Shown here piece by piece: positions 33,172 through 43,429 of a DNA stretch of 64,000 bases. This DNA comes from Ophiura sarsii (lineage: Eukaryota > Echinodermata > Ophiuroidea > Amphilepidida > Ophiuridae): contig CM069454.1 in the NCBI GenBank assembly GCA_035610835.1, forward strand, positions 54,550,031 to 54,614,030, written 5' to 3'. The translations under genes and the position numbers were made by a program. The notes under the pieces were generated by a model that saw nothing but the letters and a program-made list of their open reading frames with translations, was not told the DNA's origin and did no database searches. Within the stretch, counting starts at the first letter, position 1, and each line of letters opens with the position of its first letter.

Positions 33172-33308
33172 TCACAACAAGTCGCAAAATTGGGGAACAG
33201 TCTAAAAATAACAGGCAAACATTGGGACATCGCTGCTTTATTAAAGACAAAGCAGCGATTGATTCTTCCTAATCCGGAAGATTGTTGAGTGGCCAACGTT
33301 CAATGTGT
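33172..33308 (+). repeat. Satellite-terminal unit with twin hairpins, copy 2
   Basis: Same as 32113-32249; ends …AACGTTCAATGTGTT and then passes into single-copy sequence. Confidence 0.85.
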
Positions 33309-34412
33309 TGCGATGGCAATGATTTTATAAGCACGACCGTGGTGCTTTACGCTCATATTAATCAATATTTTCAATAACATTTTGTTATTCGGTAGAAAAG
33401 TTAATAAAATAACTCAAGGGAAACCTGTGGTTTGATTCTTGGGATGGTTGCTTTACTTTATCTTTTCTTTTTTTAAATTTTTGTTTTGTTTTTGTATGAA
33501 CAGAAAGTAAAATTAGCCGCAACACAGTGTGCTTGCTTGATTAAAATACAATGGTTTACACATTTTATGGCAATAAATCTAGAATAAATGTAAATAGATA
33601 TATATCAATTTTTTGTTAGACAATGGATTTAAAAGTGGAATATTGTTGCTACACACTGCCATATCGGTCTACAGTAATGTGTGCAGTAGCTGGTCAAGTG
33701 ATATCGATTCCTTTTGAGTACAAAAGAAATGCGTGTTAACATTTTTCAAAAGAAATGCGTGTAACAATTTTTCATTTTTTAAAGTCAGTTTTTATATAGC
33801 GCTTTTCCAATTATTATGCTCAAAGCGTTAACACTTAATCCGCTGCCACTATAGGATAATTAGAATCAGCTCGTTTCACAATCCTACAAGTGCAATATTT
33901 TGATGTTATTAATGTGCATTTTTATATCGTAATTTTAATATTGTATATTAGCATGTAATTTGGCCTGCGGGCCACGAGATGCTTCTGAATAAAATACCAA
34001 TAATATAATACTTATCGATTATATTAGATATTCAATTGCCTCAACATATGAGGTGCTGCCGTCTTTCCTCTTGGTGAATGGGAATTCAGATTTTTAAATG
34101 GACAATTTACGCATTTCACTGATGCACAAGAACTGAGGGGGGGGGGTGAATTATTGACATTCACCGCACTGCTTAATTGCTATCACAACACTACAACGGT
34201 AAGTAATTACATTTCTTATATGGGTAGGTGTGATTTTGGATGCCAATATCACATACTATACATTATATATGAGACCATAGTATGTAGTGTGTAGAGTTGC
34301 TATGTAGAGAAGCTTAGAAGAATTATTTCAAGGTTTTGGCATAAAGTTGCAGGTTTGAAGCCCATTGAAGCTATAATGTTAGCTTTTTGGTATTCTAGGT
34401 TTATAAAATTTA
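33309..34412. other. Intron 14-15 tract left of the fold-back elements
   Basis: Contains a 30-bp direct duplication (AAAAGAAATGCGTGT) near 33725-33765, a TATATAGCGCTTTTCC tail at 33788-33850 and a short poly-G near 34138. No coding signal. Confidence 0.45.
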
Positions 34413-34988
34413 TAAAGGGTTCAACAAAAGAAAGTATACACTTTGTTTATGTCATTTTGCGTAACATTCAATTTTGTTTTGACCAAACAGGCTAGATAGG
34501 CATTTAGATGAATCTTTTAAGCATCATTTGATACCAAATTTGCCCCCTAACAACAAAGATAAACCATGATTAGCACCATTTAAAGAAAATTAGTCACTTT
34601 TCAAAAGTCACATTTTCAATACACTACGCGGGAAGAAAAGACCACATGTTACCTGTCCATAATCAAATAGACAGCTCGTTCAGGCACAACCCAACGCATC
34701 CCCACTGTGTGATCAATATCCATTTCATTCCCGGCCATTCAAAGTGCCACGCACAGCATTTTCTCGCGGCTTGCGTGCGTTGAAAATGTGACTTTTGAAA
34801 AGTGACCAATTTTCTTTAAAATGGTGCTAATCATGGTTTATCTTTGTTGTTAGGGAGAAAATTTGGTATCAAATGATGGCTAAAAGATTCATCTAAATGC
34901 CTATCTAGCCTGTTTGGTCAATAAAAAAATTGAATGTTACTCAAAATGACATAAACAAAGTGTATACTTTCTTTTGTTGAACCCTTTA
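34413..34988. mobile_element. Fold-back element AAGGGTTCAACAAAAGAAAG with ~200-bp arms
   Basis: Left arm 34413-34620 and right arm 34775-34988 are inverted copies over almost their whole length (TCATTTGATACCAAATTT; AACCATGATTAGCACCATTT). TA at both borders; ~150-bp spacer. Confidence 0.88.
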
Positions 34989-35182
34989 ATAAGTGTTTAT
35001 ATGTTTGTTTAAAAGAATTTGGGATGTATCGAGACTTTATCATATTAGGGGAACAATATTTCAGTGAATAAGTTTTACCTTTGATATGTTAGTTCTTTTA
35101 GTTTTAAGAGTCATAAATATTTTTGATTGCTAGTATATAAGGACTCTGCAGCGAATAGCAAATTACAAACCTATATTTTACC

Positions 35183-35926
35183 CAGTGGAAAGAGTTTTAA
35201 TTATGTGAAGGGGGTCATCAATTCACATTAACATACACTCCTGGGCGTGCTCTTCGTTCGTCAGAGCAAGGTCTTTTAACATTAAATCGTACAAAAACGC
35301 AGTGGGGCAACAGAGCCTTTGGAATTGCAGCGGCAAGAATATGGAACAATTTACCTGCTGTCATCAGATTAAACAGCAATATAAACAGTTTCAAAAAGAA
35401 CTTAAAAACCCACTTATTTAAAGTGGCTTTTACTAAATAATCTTTTTGTAGTCATCTGATATGTTTTGTGCTCTATTGACTGTATAACTTGTTTGTAAAT
35501 GCAAAAGCGCCATGAGCGCCATTTACGGCGGATACCGGCGCTTTATAAGTTTTCATTATTATTTTTTATTTATGTTATCCACAATATTTCAGTTTCATTA
35601 TCATTTGAGAAATGAAATAAAAGGCAATTTATGAACTAATTATCAGACGTAGCAGTAAGACTTTTCACAAGGGCACTTGGGAGATACTTCAGGGATATCG
35701 CTAGAATCGTGATGTATACAATAGTTGAGCTGCGCATACGTCACAAATTTAACGATATTCCTTAAGTATCTCCCAAGTGACCTTGTGAAAGGCTTCTGCT
35801 ACGTCTTAAAATGAGTTCACAAATTGCTTCTTATTTCAATTCTTCAATGATAATGAAATTGAAATATGGTGGATAACATGTGAATTAATAACCCCCTTCA
35901 CATAATTAAAACTCTTTCCACTGAGA
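35183..35926. mobile_element. Fold-back element CAGTGGAAAGAGTTTTAATT, left arm split by a LINE fragment
   Basis: The right arm (35755-35926) is continuous. The left arm is interrupted between TTCACATTAAC (35236) and ATGTTATCC (35572) by a LINE 3' end. Inner arms share ACGTAGCAGTAAGACTTTT and CACTTGGGAGATACTT. Confidence 0.85.
35240..35566 (+). mobile_element. LINE (CR1/L2-like) 3' fragment
   Basis: Reads RSSEQGLLTLNRTKTQWGN, RAFGIAAARIWNNLP, FKKNLKTHLFKVAFTK then stop at about 35441. This is the C-terminal WG.RAF..AA.R.WN.LP motif of CR1/L2 reverse transcriptases. The 3' tail holds GCGCTTTATAAG and (ATT)n. Confidence 0.82.
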
Positions 35927-35937
35927 ATGATGTCCTT

Positions 35938-36290
35938 TAAGGGGTACTCAAGGAATATTTTGATTCAATTTTTTGAATTATGTGAGTGCTGTAATTAATT
36001 ATTCTATTAGTAACTATTAATCAAATGCATGTAAAAGTATATATTTTTGGAAAGGAAATGGATCAGAGAATGCAGATTTGGCATCAATTTTGACCAAAAA
36101 TTTTAATTTTTTGAGGAAATCACAATATTCACTTTTCTTTTTAAAACTAATCTAATATTTTTTGCAATTTTGACCAAAAAGTGCCAAAAAAGTGAGAAAC
36201 AAAATGGAAACTTTTTTTGTTGGCACTTTTTGGTCAAAATTGCAAAAAATATTAGATTAGGTTAAAAAAAAAAAAGTCCCTAAGTTAGTG
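35938..36290. mobile_element. TIR element family D, copy 2 (right end degraded)
   Basis: AAGGGGTACTCAAGGAA with GTGAGTGCTGTAATTA as at 12687 and 45170. The right part is an inner palindrome (GACCAAAAAGTGCCAAAAAA / TTGGCACTTTTTGGTC) ending in AAAGTCCCTAAG. Confidence 0.65.
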
Positions 36291-36622
36291 TCTTGATATC
36301 AACATCAAGCGGGAAAAAATGTGTTTTTCTCAAAAAATCAACATTTCTGGGTTATTAAGATTTACAAATTCATCTCTCCCCCAGAATGATCTGCGCATAT
36401 ACAGGTAAGGGAAAAACAGGTCCACTTGGCCAGAACTGAACCAGCCATCTATGGATCTCCAGATGTGTGCTTTATTCATTGAGCTGTAAGTGCCAACTAG
36501 ATATTCAATGCAAGACAATATCATTTAAGAGCCACATCAAGTATGCTAGGTTTGTGAGGACGTTTTTCTCTTGGTGTCATTCGGGGTTTTCTGTCAGCCA
36601 GAAAGTGAGAATTTGAATAATC
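36291..36622 (+). other. Region 5' of the nested GPCR gene
   Basis: Should hold the promoter and 5' untranslated region of the receptor gene. No TATA box or other element can be named with confidence. Confidence 0.4.
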
Positions 36623-39600
36623 ATGGCCAATGGCATGTTCAGTTTCGTTCTGAGACTGTCTGTACTCTTATTGACAGCCGCTATTGACAACAACATTACC
36701 TTGAGCGAACTGGTAAATCATGTTGCACAAATATCTGTGCAACCACTGTGGGATATCAGTGGCAATGATACTAAACCATGCCATATTGAGGAAAGAAATG
36801 CCACTGGAGGCGTGGCCTTACACGGAAGTACCAATCACGTCTGCAGTATACGGGTTAACGCATCTCTGGAGTCTTACGTTCGTATAGAAATACCAGAATC
36901 CCAGGCTACAAATGACCTGTTTGACTTTTACGTCGAAAGACAAGGGGACTTAGTGTTATGCCAAAACAAATATGTAGTTTTCAACAAGCAAGCTGGAGTA
37001 TGCAGTTCTATCGTCCATCATAAAAGCGCCCTCTTTCATCTTCAAGGTAATATCAGTATCATAATCGATGCAGTATCAGCATTAGATCCACTGCCTCCGT
37101 GCCCAGAATCTAATCACAGTATCTCGTCTAGTCAAACAGTGAATCAAACATCAGATTGCAAAGTGAAGGGGTATAATGACAAAGTCACATGTGCTCTAGA
37201 CAACGACGATACCTGTAGGATCAAATTTCCTTCAAACTGCAAAGCCACGCTTAGTCACAAAGAGGTATCCTTTCGATGTTTTGATAATGATTTGCTTAAT
37301 TATAATCAGAGTGTAATGATAGTGTATCCAGTAGATATGACCGTATTAGATCTGAGTAATGATAACATAGTGGGCATTGAAAATAGTTCATTTCAATCTT
37401 TGAATTATTTAGAGGCTCTATACTTAAATGAAAATTACCTGACAAATCTTACTGAAGGGGTATTCAATGGTCTAAGCACACTAGATGAACTATCTCTGAA
37501 TGGAAATCAATTGACCCAACTGCCTACAGAAATATTTCAAGATTTAGGAAAGCTAACTCGCCTGAATCTGTATGACAATAAGTTGACGATACAAACAGAA
37601 TTATTCTGGGCACTTAAGCACTTGTCTACACTGTACCTGTATAGAAACCAATTAGTCGCTTTGAATTCACATACATTTCAGGGTTTGTCAAAGCTGAGGT
37701 ACCTGGCTCTTCGTGATAATAACTTGACAACGTTACCGGTCGAGTTGTTTCAGGGCATGGAAAACCTGTTTAAATTATACTTGCAAAGAAATCAACTTAT
37801 TACCTTGAATTCTGGAATATTTCAAGGGTTGGTGAAACTAACGTACTTGTATCTCAACGAGAATAACTTGATTGCGATACCAGATTGGTTGTTTGGGGGG
37901 CTGCAAATCTTGAATAAGCTCTATCTATCTGAAAATCAATTGGCCATATTGAGTGAAATTGCATTTCAAGGATTGCAGAGGCTCACCTATCTTTCTCTGC
38001 GCATTAACAATTTGATAACACTACCGACTAGGTTGTTTTGGGGATTAGAAAATTTGGGTAAACTACTCCTGTCTGAAAACCAACTGGTTGTCTTGGATGA
38101 GAATGCATTTCAGGGGTTGACAAAGCTTACTTATATTTCACTTCGTGATAATAATTTAACAATCCTCCCGAATGAGTTATTCGGAGGATTGGAAAACCTA
38201 GTTGAACTATACTTGCAAAGAAACCAATTGGTAACTGTGAATGAAAAAACATTTCTGGGACTAACAAAGCTGTCAGATTTGTCTCTACATGATAATAAGT
38301 TGATAACCCTACCAGGTAGGTGTTTTCAGGGATTAGAGAACTTAAATATACTTAAATTATATCTAAACCAGTTGGAAAACTTGAACAAAAGTGCATTTCA
38401 GGGTTTGACCCAGCTAACGTATCTCTCGTTGCGCGATAATAAGCTGACGGCACTACCAGATGGTTTGCTTTCAGGGTTGGAAAATTTAAAAGAATTGTAC
38501 TTGCTGAGGAACCAACTGGTCACACTGAATTCTCACTTATTCAATGATCTGATTAATCTAAAGATTCTTCACATCCATAAAAACAGGTTGGTAGCATTAC
38601 CTAACGATGTATTTAATAAGTTGTTTTTGATGGATTATCTTGATTTGGAGTACAATCAGTTGGAGCGCTTAGGCACCAATCAGTTGCAAGGGTTAGGCAA
38701 CCTGCGCATTCTATTTCTGAGCAACAATAAGATAGCACAGCTTGACTATGATTTATTTCAAGATACAGTTCGATTGACATTCATTGAATTATCTAATAAT
38801 ACGTTGAAAGTATGTCCACTAATCAAACACCTGACTCACTTAGATTTTCTAAATCTAAGGTACAATAAACTGACAGGTGTAAATCACGAAACCTTCTCTG
38901 CGCTCCTTAATACCGAGTTGGCCGTTAGTCAACATGAGATCTGTGAGTGCTATGTGCCTGCTGGTGCTAGTTGTAGTCCAGCAGGTAGGAGGTCTCCATA
39001 TCTTACTTGTGACAGGTTATTGTCAGACAGAGGATTGATGGTTGTAATGTGGTTCATTGGTATAAATGCACTCTGTGGAAATATGTTTGTTTTGATTTGG
39101 AGACGGAGGAAAAGTCGCAAATTCAACATACAAGATCAATTACTTAGCAATCTGGCCATGTCTGATTCACTAATGGGCATATACATGATGATCGTAGCAT
39201 GCGCTGATATTTACTATGGGGAAGACTTTCCCATGCAATCTGAAACTTGGAGATCTGGTATTACCTGCAGAATTGCTGGAGCACTATCCATTGCATCTAG
39301 TGAGGCATCTGTATTGTTTATCACACTAATCAGCATTGATCGATTCATTGGTATTAAATTTCCGTACTCTACTAATAAATTGGGCAAATGTGAGACCAAT
39401 TTTACTGTTGTACTGATATGGGCATGTGCATTGGCATTGGGTGTAATCCCGTCAGTTTTAGCTGGAAGAAACTTTAAATTTTACGATAACTCGAACGTGT
39501 GCATTGGTCTGCCATTAGCTTTAACTAAATCATACTCAACTGTGCATAATTCCACAAAAATTAATGTACAAGATACAAGGCTTTCTTATGACATCGATAC

Positions 39601-40108
39601 ATTCACTACTCAATTTACAGGTCTTGTCAATGGCTTGTACTTTTCAACAGCAGTTTTTCTTGGCCTGAACTGCACATGTTTCTTGATCATCCTCGGTTGT
39701 TATATAGAGATAGTGAGGGCTGTTACAACATCAGCAAAACAGTCTGGACGCACTCCTGATATGAAAAAGCAAATTAAACTCACTTCTAAAGTTTCCGCAA
39801 TAGTGGCTACTGACTTTATCTGTTGGTCGCCGATACTTGTTTTTGGAATACTGGTTCAAGCCAGGATCATTGAACTGCCCCCTTCAGTATATGCATGGTC
39901 AGTAACCTTTGTATTACCTTTGAACTCTGTAATAAACCCATACTTGTACACAATTGCAGAAATTGTGTCTGATTATCGGAAGCACAAAAACAAAAAGATT
40001 CTGACAACATCTATTCGTGAGATGACAAGTGAGCAGCAATCTTACAGGGCAAAAAGAAATCATGAAAGTACAAAAGGTTTTGGAACCCATCCAGTAATAC
40101 TTCACTAA
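36623..40108 (+). CDS. Leucine-rich-repeat GPCR, relaxin-receptor/GRL101-like, single exon (1161 aa)
   Basis: A cell-surface rhodopsin-family receptor whose large ectodomain probably binds a peptide or protein ligand. Signal peptide about residues 1-20 (FSFVLRLSVLLLTAA). A Cys-containing N-terminal region of unclear fold occupies about 50-235, with many N-glycosylation sites. Residues 237-761 form 22 LRRs of mostly 24 residues. A Cys-rich hinge (CECYVPAGASC) is at about 776. The 7TM domain spans 804-1113: GN in TM1, NLAMSD in TM2, SSEASVLFITLISIDRF in TM3 (DRF at 906 replaces DRY), DFICWSP in TM6, NPYLY in TM7. These motifs match type C LGR/RXFP receptors, but I see no LDL-receptor class A module, so GRL101-like is the safer name. 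The start ATG (ATCATGG) immediately precedes the signal peptide. Intronless, intact, and lying inside a dynein intron on the opposite strand. Confidence 0.93.
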   Translation: MANGMFSFVLRLSVLLLTAAIDNNITLSELVNHVAQISVQPLWDISGNDTKPCHIEERNATGGVALHGSTNHVCSIRVNASLESYVRIEIPESQATNDLFDFYVERQGDLVLCQNKYVVFNKQAGVCSSIVHHKSALFHLQGNISIIIDAVSALDPLPPCPESNHSISSSQTVNQTSDCKVKGYNDKVTCALDNDDTCRIKFPSNCKATLSHKEVSFRCFDNDLLNYNQSVMIVYPVDMTVLDLSNDNIVGIENSSFQSLNYLEALYLNENYLTNLTEGVFNGLSTLDELSLNGNQLTQLPTEIFQDLGKLTRLNLYDNKLTIQTELFWALKHLSTLYLYRNQLVALNSHTFQGLSKLRYLALRDNNLTTLPVELFQGMENLFKLYLQRNQLITLNSGIFQGLVKLTYLYLNENNLIAIPDWLFGGLQILNKLYLSENQLAILSEIAFQGLQRLTYLSLRINNLITLPTRLFWGLENLGKLLLSENQLVVLDENAFQGLTKLTYISLRDNNLTILPNELFGGLENLVELYLQRNQLVTVNEKTFLGLTKLSDLSLHDNKLITLPGRCFQGLENLNILKLYLNQLENLNKSAFQGLTQLTYLSLRDNKLTALPDGLLSGLENLKELYLLRNQLVTLNSHLFNDLINLKILHIHKNRLVALPNDVFNKLFLMDYLDLEYNQLERLGTNQLQGLGNLRILFLSNNKIAQLDYDLFQDTVRLTFIELSNNTLKVCPLIKHLTHLDFLNLRYNKLTGVNHETFSALLNTELAVSQHEICECYVPAGASCSPAGRRSPYLTCDRLLSDRGLMVVMWFIGINALCGNMFVLIWRRRKSRKFNIQDQLLSNLAMSDSLMGIYMMIVACADIYYGEDFPMQSETWRSGITCRIAGALSIASSEASVLFITLISIDRFIGIKFPYSTNKLGKCETNFTVVLIWACALALGVIPSVLAGRNFKFYDNSNVCIGLPLALTKSYSTVHNSTKINVQDTRLSYDIDTFTTQFTGLVNGLYFSTAVFLGLNCTCFLIILGCYIEIVRAVTTSAKQSGRTPDMKKQIKLTSKVSAIVATDFICWSPILVFGILVQARIIELPPSVYAWSVTFVLPLNSVINPYLYTIAEIVSDYRKHKNKKILTTSIREMTSEQQSYRAKRNHESTKGFGTHPVILH

Positions 40109-40527
40109 TTAACTTGTGATCTCTATTTTCACAACCGATATCCATAATGGCATACACCCTCTTCCATAAGCGCTATTCGATGTTCTTCATGACACGCTAT
40201 CATCATGGCTATTTCATATTAAGCCGATTTAAATGGTTAGGCTAAACCGTGTTATAATAATTAATACATCAATTTGTTAGGTTAATGGATCCGTAGGCAA
40301 TTGTCTGCAGAACATGCTCGGTTGTATTCCAGATTTATATCTCTATCAATTGACTCATTGCGGGCATTGCGGGTGCACTGGGTGGCGTGATTAGGTTGTG
40401 GTCAGACAATGATCGTTCTTGCGCCCTATTGCAAACAATGCTCTTTAATTGACCACCTTGGGTGTGGTTTACCTGACATCTTGTGCATTGTTCTGACCGT
40501 GATGTTGCACATGATTGTTTTGACCGC
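40109..40527 (+). other. 3' flank of the GPCR gene
   Basis: Single-copy sequence, likely 3' untranslated region; nothing else recognised. Confidence 0.4.
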
Positions 40528-40708
40528 AGTAGTTATAATCTCAATCCACAATTAATCCTAATGATGAGCGTTATCTACATTTATATAATATTTAATGGTT
40601 TTGAGGGCGATACAAGAATATATAGCACAAGCTATAAAAATGTTGCATGAGTCGGCACCAAGTGCAATATTTGTATAGCGAGTGCAATATATTTTTGTTT
40701 CACCCGAA

Positions 40709-40714
40709 AATAAA
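40709..40714 (+). terminator. Candidate polyadenylation signal AATAAA for the GPCR gene
   Basis: First clear AATAAA downstream of the GPCR stop (600 bp), followed within 30 bp by (ATT)n. Position-based inference only. Confidence 0.35.
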
Positions 40715-41239
40715 CTATTCAATATTATTATTATTATTCATATCATGCTTTTACCTATAAAAATAGTAAAGGTCACCGTATGCATGCTGAATAAGTTGCT
40801 TAAGACCCCGGGTAAGACCCTACTGTATAGATAAATATGTGTACCAAACAAATATGGATATAAGACTAGAAAATTTCAATATTTTTTTAGAATATTGGTG
40901 TCATATCCAAGTACTTTGGTTGAACAATATTCAATACACAGTTTTATTGTACCGTTAAAAAGCCAGATATAAATAATAATGCGCAATATTGACCGGTAAA
41001 ATTGTAGCGGAAAATTGTGTTATTAATAATGTTTGTAAATGGATGGATACGCTTAGTTATCATTCATTTCAATGCAATCTCCATTATGAACATTATTAAA
41101 AAGAGATGTTGAAATGTCTGTATAAACACCAAACATAATTTGAAACAAATTAGCTAAGTTATTAAAAAATTATCAATGATGAGAAGTTTTGTTTGTGGTC
41201 ACTAGTCTATAGCTGTTTCTGTGTACAATTATGAGTTTA

Positions 41240-41573
41240 GGCCAAACAAAGAAGAAGGTCTGTCTCAGAAATCCGCCCGAATTGGTAGGCGAAATGAGCT
41301 ACGGCGCGTAGGTCTATGCGCTGAGGGCTAAAAAACTTCTTCTTTTTTTGATTTTTTTTTGACTTTTTTGACTTTTGATTTAAAAAAAAAAAAAAAAAAA
41401 TTGTTCCCTGTAAGCTTGGATAAGCAAAAAATAAATAAAATAGCAACAAACAAATAAAAATCGCATACCTCGTAGCCTATTTTCTAAAAAAATTTTTAAA
41501 ATAAATAAATCGCACAGCACTTAGCTTTTTTGCACAATGTTTCTGAGACAGACTTTTTTCTTTGTTTGGCCTT
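41240..41573. mobile_element. Harbinger-like MITE GGCCAAACAAAGAAGAAGGT…, TTA duplication (334 bp)
   Basis: GGCCAAACAAAGAAGAAGGT and TTTTTTCTTTGTTTGGCC with TTA on both sides and GTCTGTCTCAGAAA / TTTCTGAGACAGAC subterminally. Paralogous units at 41975 and 43015 read straight through (GTGTTTAGGAGAACTC, GTTTTAATGAGAACTC), so the site is unoccupied there. Confidence 0.92.
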
Positions 41574-42133
41574 ATGAGAACTCATTACAAAGTATATAGA
41601 GGTAATTGTTTGGATTGTTTGGAGTGTTTGGATGTATATTATTGTGTCTTCATCACACAGTATAAATAGATAATTGGGGCTCTACCTATGAGTAAGCTAT
41701 CATAAATCAGTCTAGTGCAAACACTTGTATTGTATAATTATATAGCGTTATTCTATGTTTTGACTGTAATGATTATAATCTCACTCCACAATTAATCCTA
41801 ATGATGAGCATTATTTTAAATCTTCATTGAGCAATATTGACTGGAAGGCAAGGAGCTTGTGCGTTATTAATAATGTGTGTAATTGGATGGATTCTCTTAG
41901 TTGTCATTCATTTCAGTGTATAATTATCAATGATGAAAAGTTTTGTTTTCGGTCACTAGTCTATAGCTGTTTCTGTGTACATGTGTTTAGGAGAACTCAT
42001 TACAAAGTATATAGAGGTAAGTGTTTGGATGTATATTATTGTGTGTCTTCATCACACAGTATAATTGGGGTTCTACCTATAAGTAAGCTATCATGAATCA
42101 GTCTAGTGCAAACACATCTATTGTATAGTTATA

Positions 42134-42368
42134 TGAGGCTGATCAGTTTGTCACGGACGGACATGTCACGGACGGACATTTTTAAATGGATTATTAACAC
42201 AAACTACTTGCACTTATTCAAATGTTTTATGTATTATGTTGAAGAGTGTCATCAACTTCATTGACATTTATTAAAATGTTGGTGGGTGTGGTTTGTTACT
42301 AAAAGAGACACATTTAAATATTTGCGTCACGGATGGACAATATGTTAACCTTAAACTGATCAGCCTCA
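42134..42368. mobile_element. TA-target MITE TGAGGCTGATCAGTTTG… (235 bp)
   Basis: TGAGGCTGATCAGTTTG / AAACTGATCAGCCTCA flanked by TA. The paralogous unit at 41735 (AATTATATAGCGTTATTC) shows the unoccupied site. A CACGGACGGACAT word is tandemly doubled inside. Confidence 0.92.
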
Positions 42369-42424
42369 TATAGCTTTATTCTATGTTTTGACTGCAATGG
42401 TTATAATCTCATTCCACAAATAAT

Positions 42425-42760
42425 GGTAGCGCTTGTATATCAACCATATGCCGAACATCATGAATATTAATTATATGACGTAGCAAGTGTTTTGATCGAC
42501 GTTCTGTTGTGCAAAGAAGACTGATTTTTCTGAATCCTTTTTGAATCCTTTCAAATGTAAGTTCATATGTAATACAATTGTAAAACTGTTCAAATCCCAG
42601 TTTGTATCAAAATTGAGGGTGCCATTTCCAAGACATTGCTGAATAAACCTTTAATTCTAGTACTTGCTTGAACTCTCGTATGTCCAAATGCTTTAATTTT
42701 GGTGACTTCATTAATTGATATTCTTGATGTTCCGCATTATGGTTGATACAAGCGCTTACC
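42425..42760. mobile_element. MITE GGTAGCGCTTGTATATCAACC… with 9-bp target duplication (336 bp)
   Basis: Perfect 9-bp flanks ACAAATAAT (42416-42424, 42761-42769). Inverted ends GGTAGCGCTTGTATATCAACC / GGTTGATACAAGCGCTTACC and ACATCATGAATAT / ATATTCTTGATGT inside. The 9-bp duplication points to Mutator-like transposition. Confidence 0.93.
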
Positions 42761-43429
42761 ACAAATAATTCTAATGAGGAGTGTTATATTGCGCAATATT
42801 GACCGGTAAGTAAAAATGGTAAGGCACTTGAGTGTTATTAATAATGTGTGTAAATGGATGCATTTTCTTAGTTGTCATTCAGTTCAAGTTGAAATGTATG
42901 TATAAACACCAAACATATATTGAAACAAATTATCTGAATTATGAAAAAATTATCAATGATGAAACGTTATTGTTTGTGGCCACTAGTCTATAGCTGTTTC
43001 TGTGTACAATTATGTGTTTTAATGAGAACTCACTACAAACTATATAGAGGTAATTGCAAGTGTTATTGGAAGTTTAATAATAATGTGTGTAAATGGATTG
43101 ATTCATTTAGTTGTCATTCATTTCAATGCCATCTGCATTTTGAACATTATCAAAAAGAGATGTTGAAATTGAAATGATGTATGAATACCAAACACAATTT
43201 GAAACAAATTAGCTAAGTTAAGAATAAATTATCCATGACGAAAAGTTTTGTTTGTGGTCACTATTGCTGTTTCTGTGTACAATTATGTGTGTAGGAGGAA
43301 CTTACAAAGTATATAGCGGTAATTGCAAGTGTTTGGATGTTTATTATTGAGTGTCTTCATCACACAGTATAAATAGATAATTGGGGTTCTACCTATGACC
43401 TACAAACTATCACGAATCAGGCAATAGTT

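Larger units (their letters stand above)
40528..43420. repeat. Degenerate tandem duplication, about 0.8-1-kb units, three copies
   Basis: Units near 40530-41740, 41757-42120 and 42370-43420 share, in order, CACAATTAATCCTAATGATGAG, GCGCAATATTGACCGG, TTAGTTGTCATTCATTTCA, TCACTAGTCTATAGCTGTTTC, AAAGTATATAGAGGTAATTG and CACACAGTATAAATAGATAA. Different MITEs have inserted in different units. Short AGGTAATTGCAAG remnants recur at 45050-45140. Confidence 0.8.

Noticed and set aside
28952..33288. Long plus-strand ORFs (up to 285 aa) as a repeat-protein gene
   Set aside because: They follow a 114-bp satellite whose length is a multiple of three. Frames are broken by 1-bp insertions and TGA variants, and no start, family similarity or flanking gene structure is seen.
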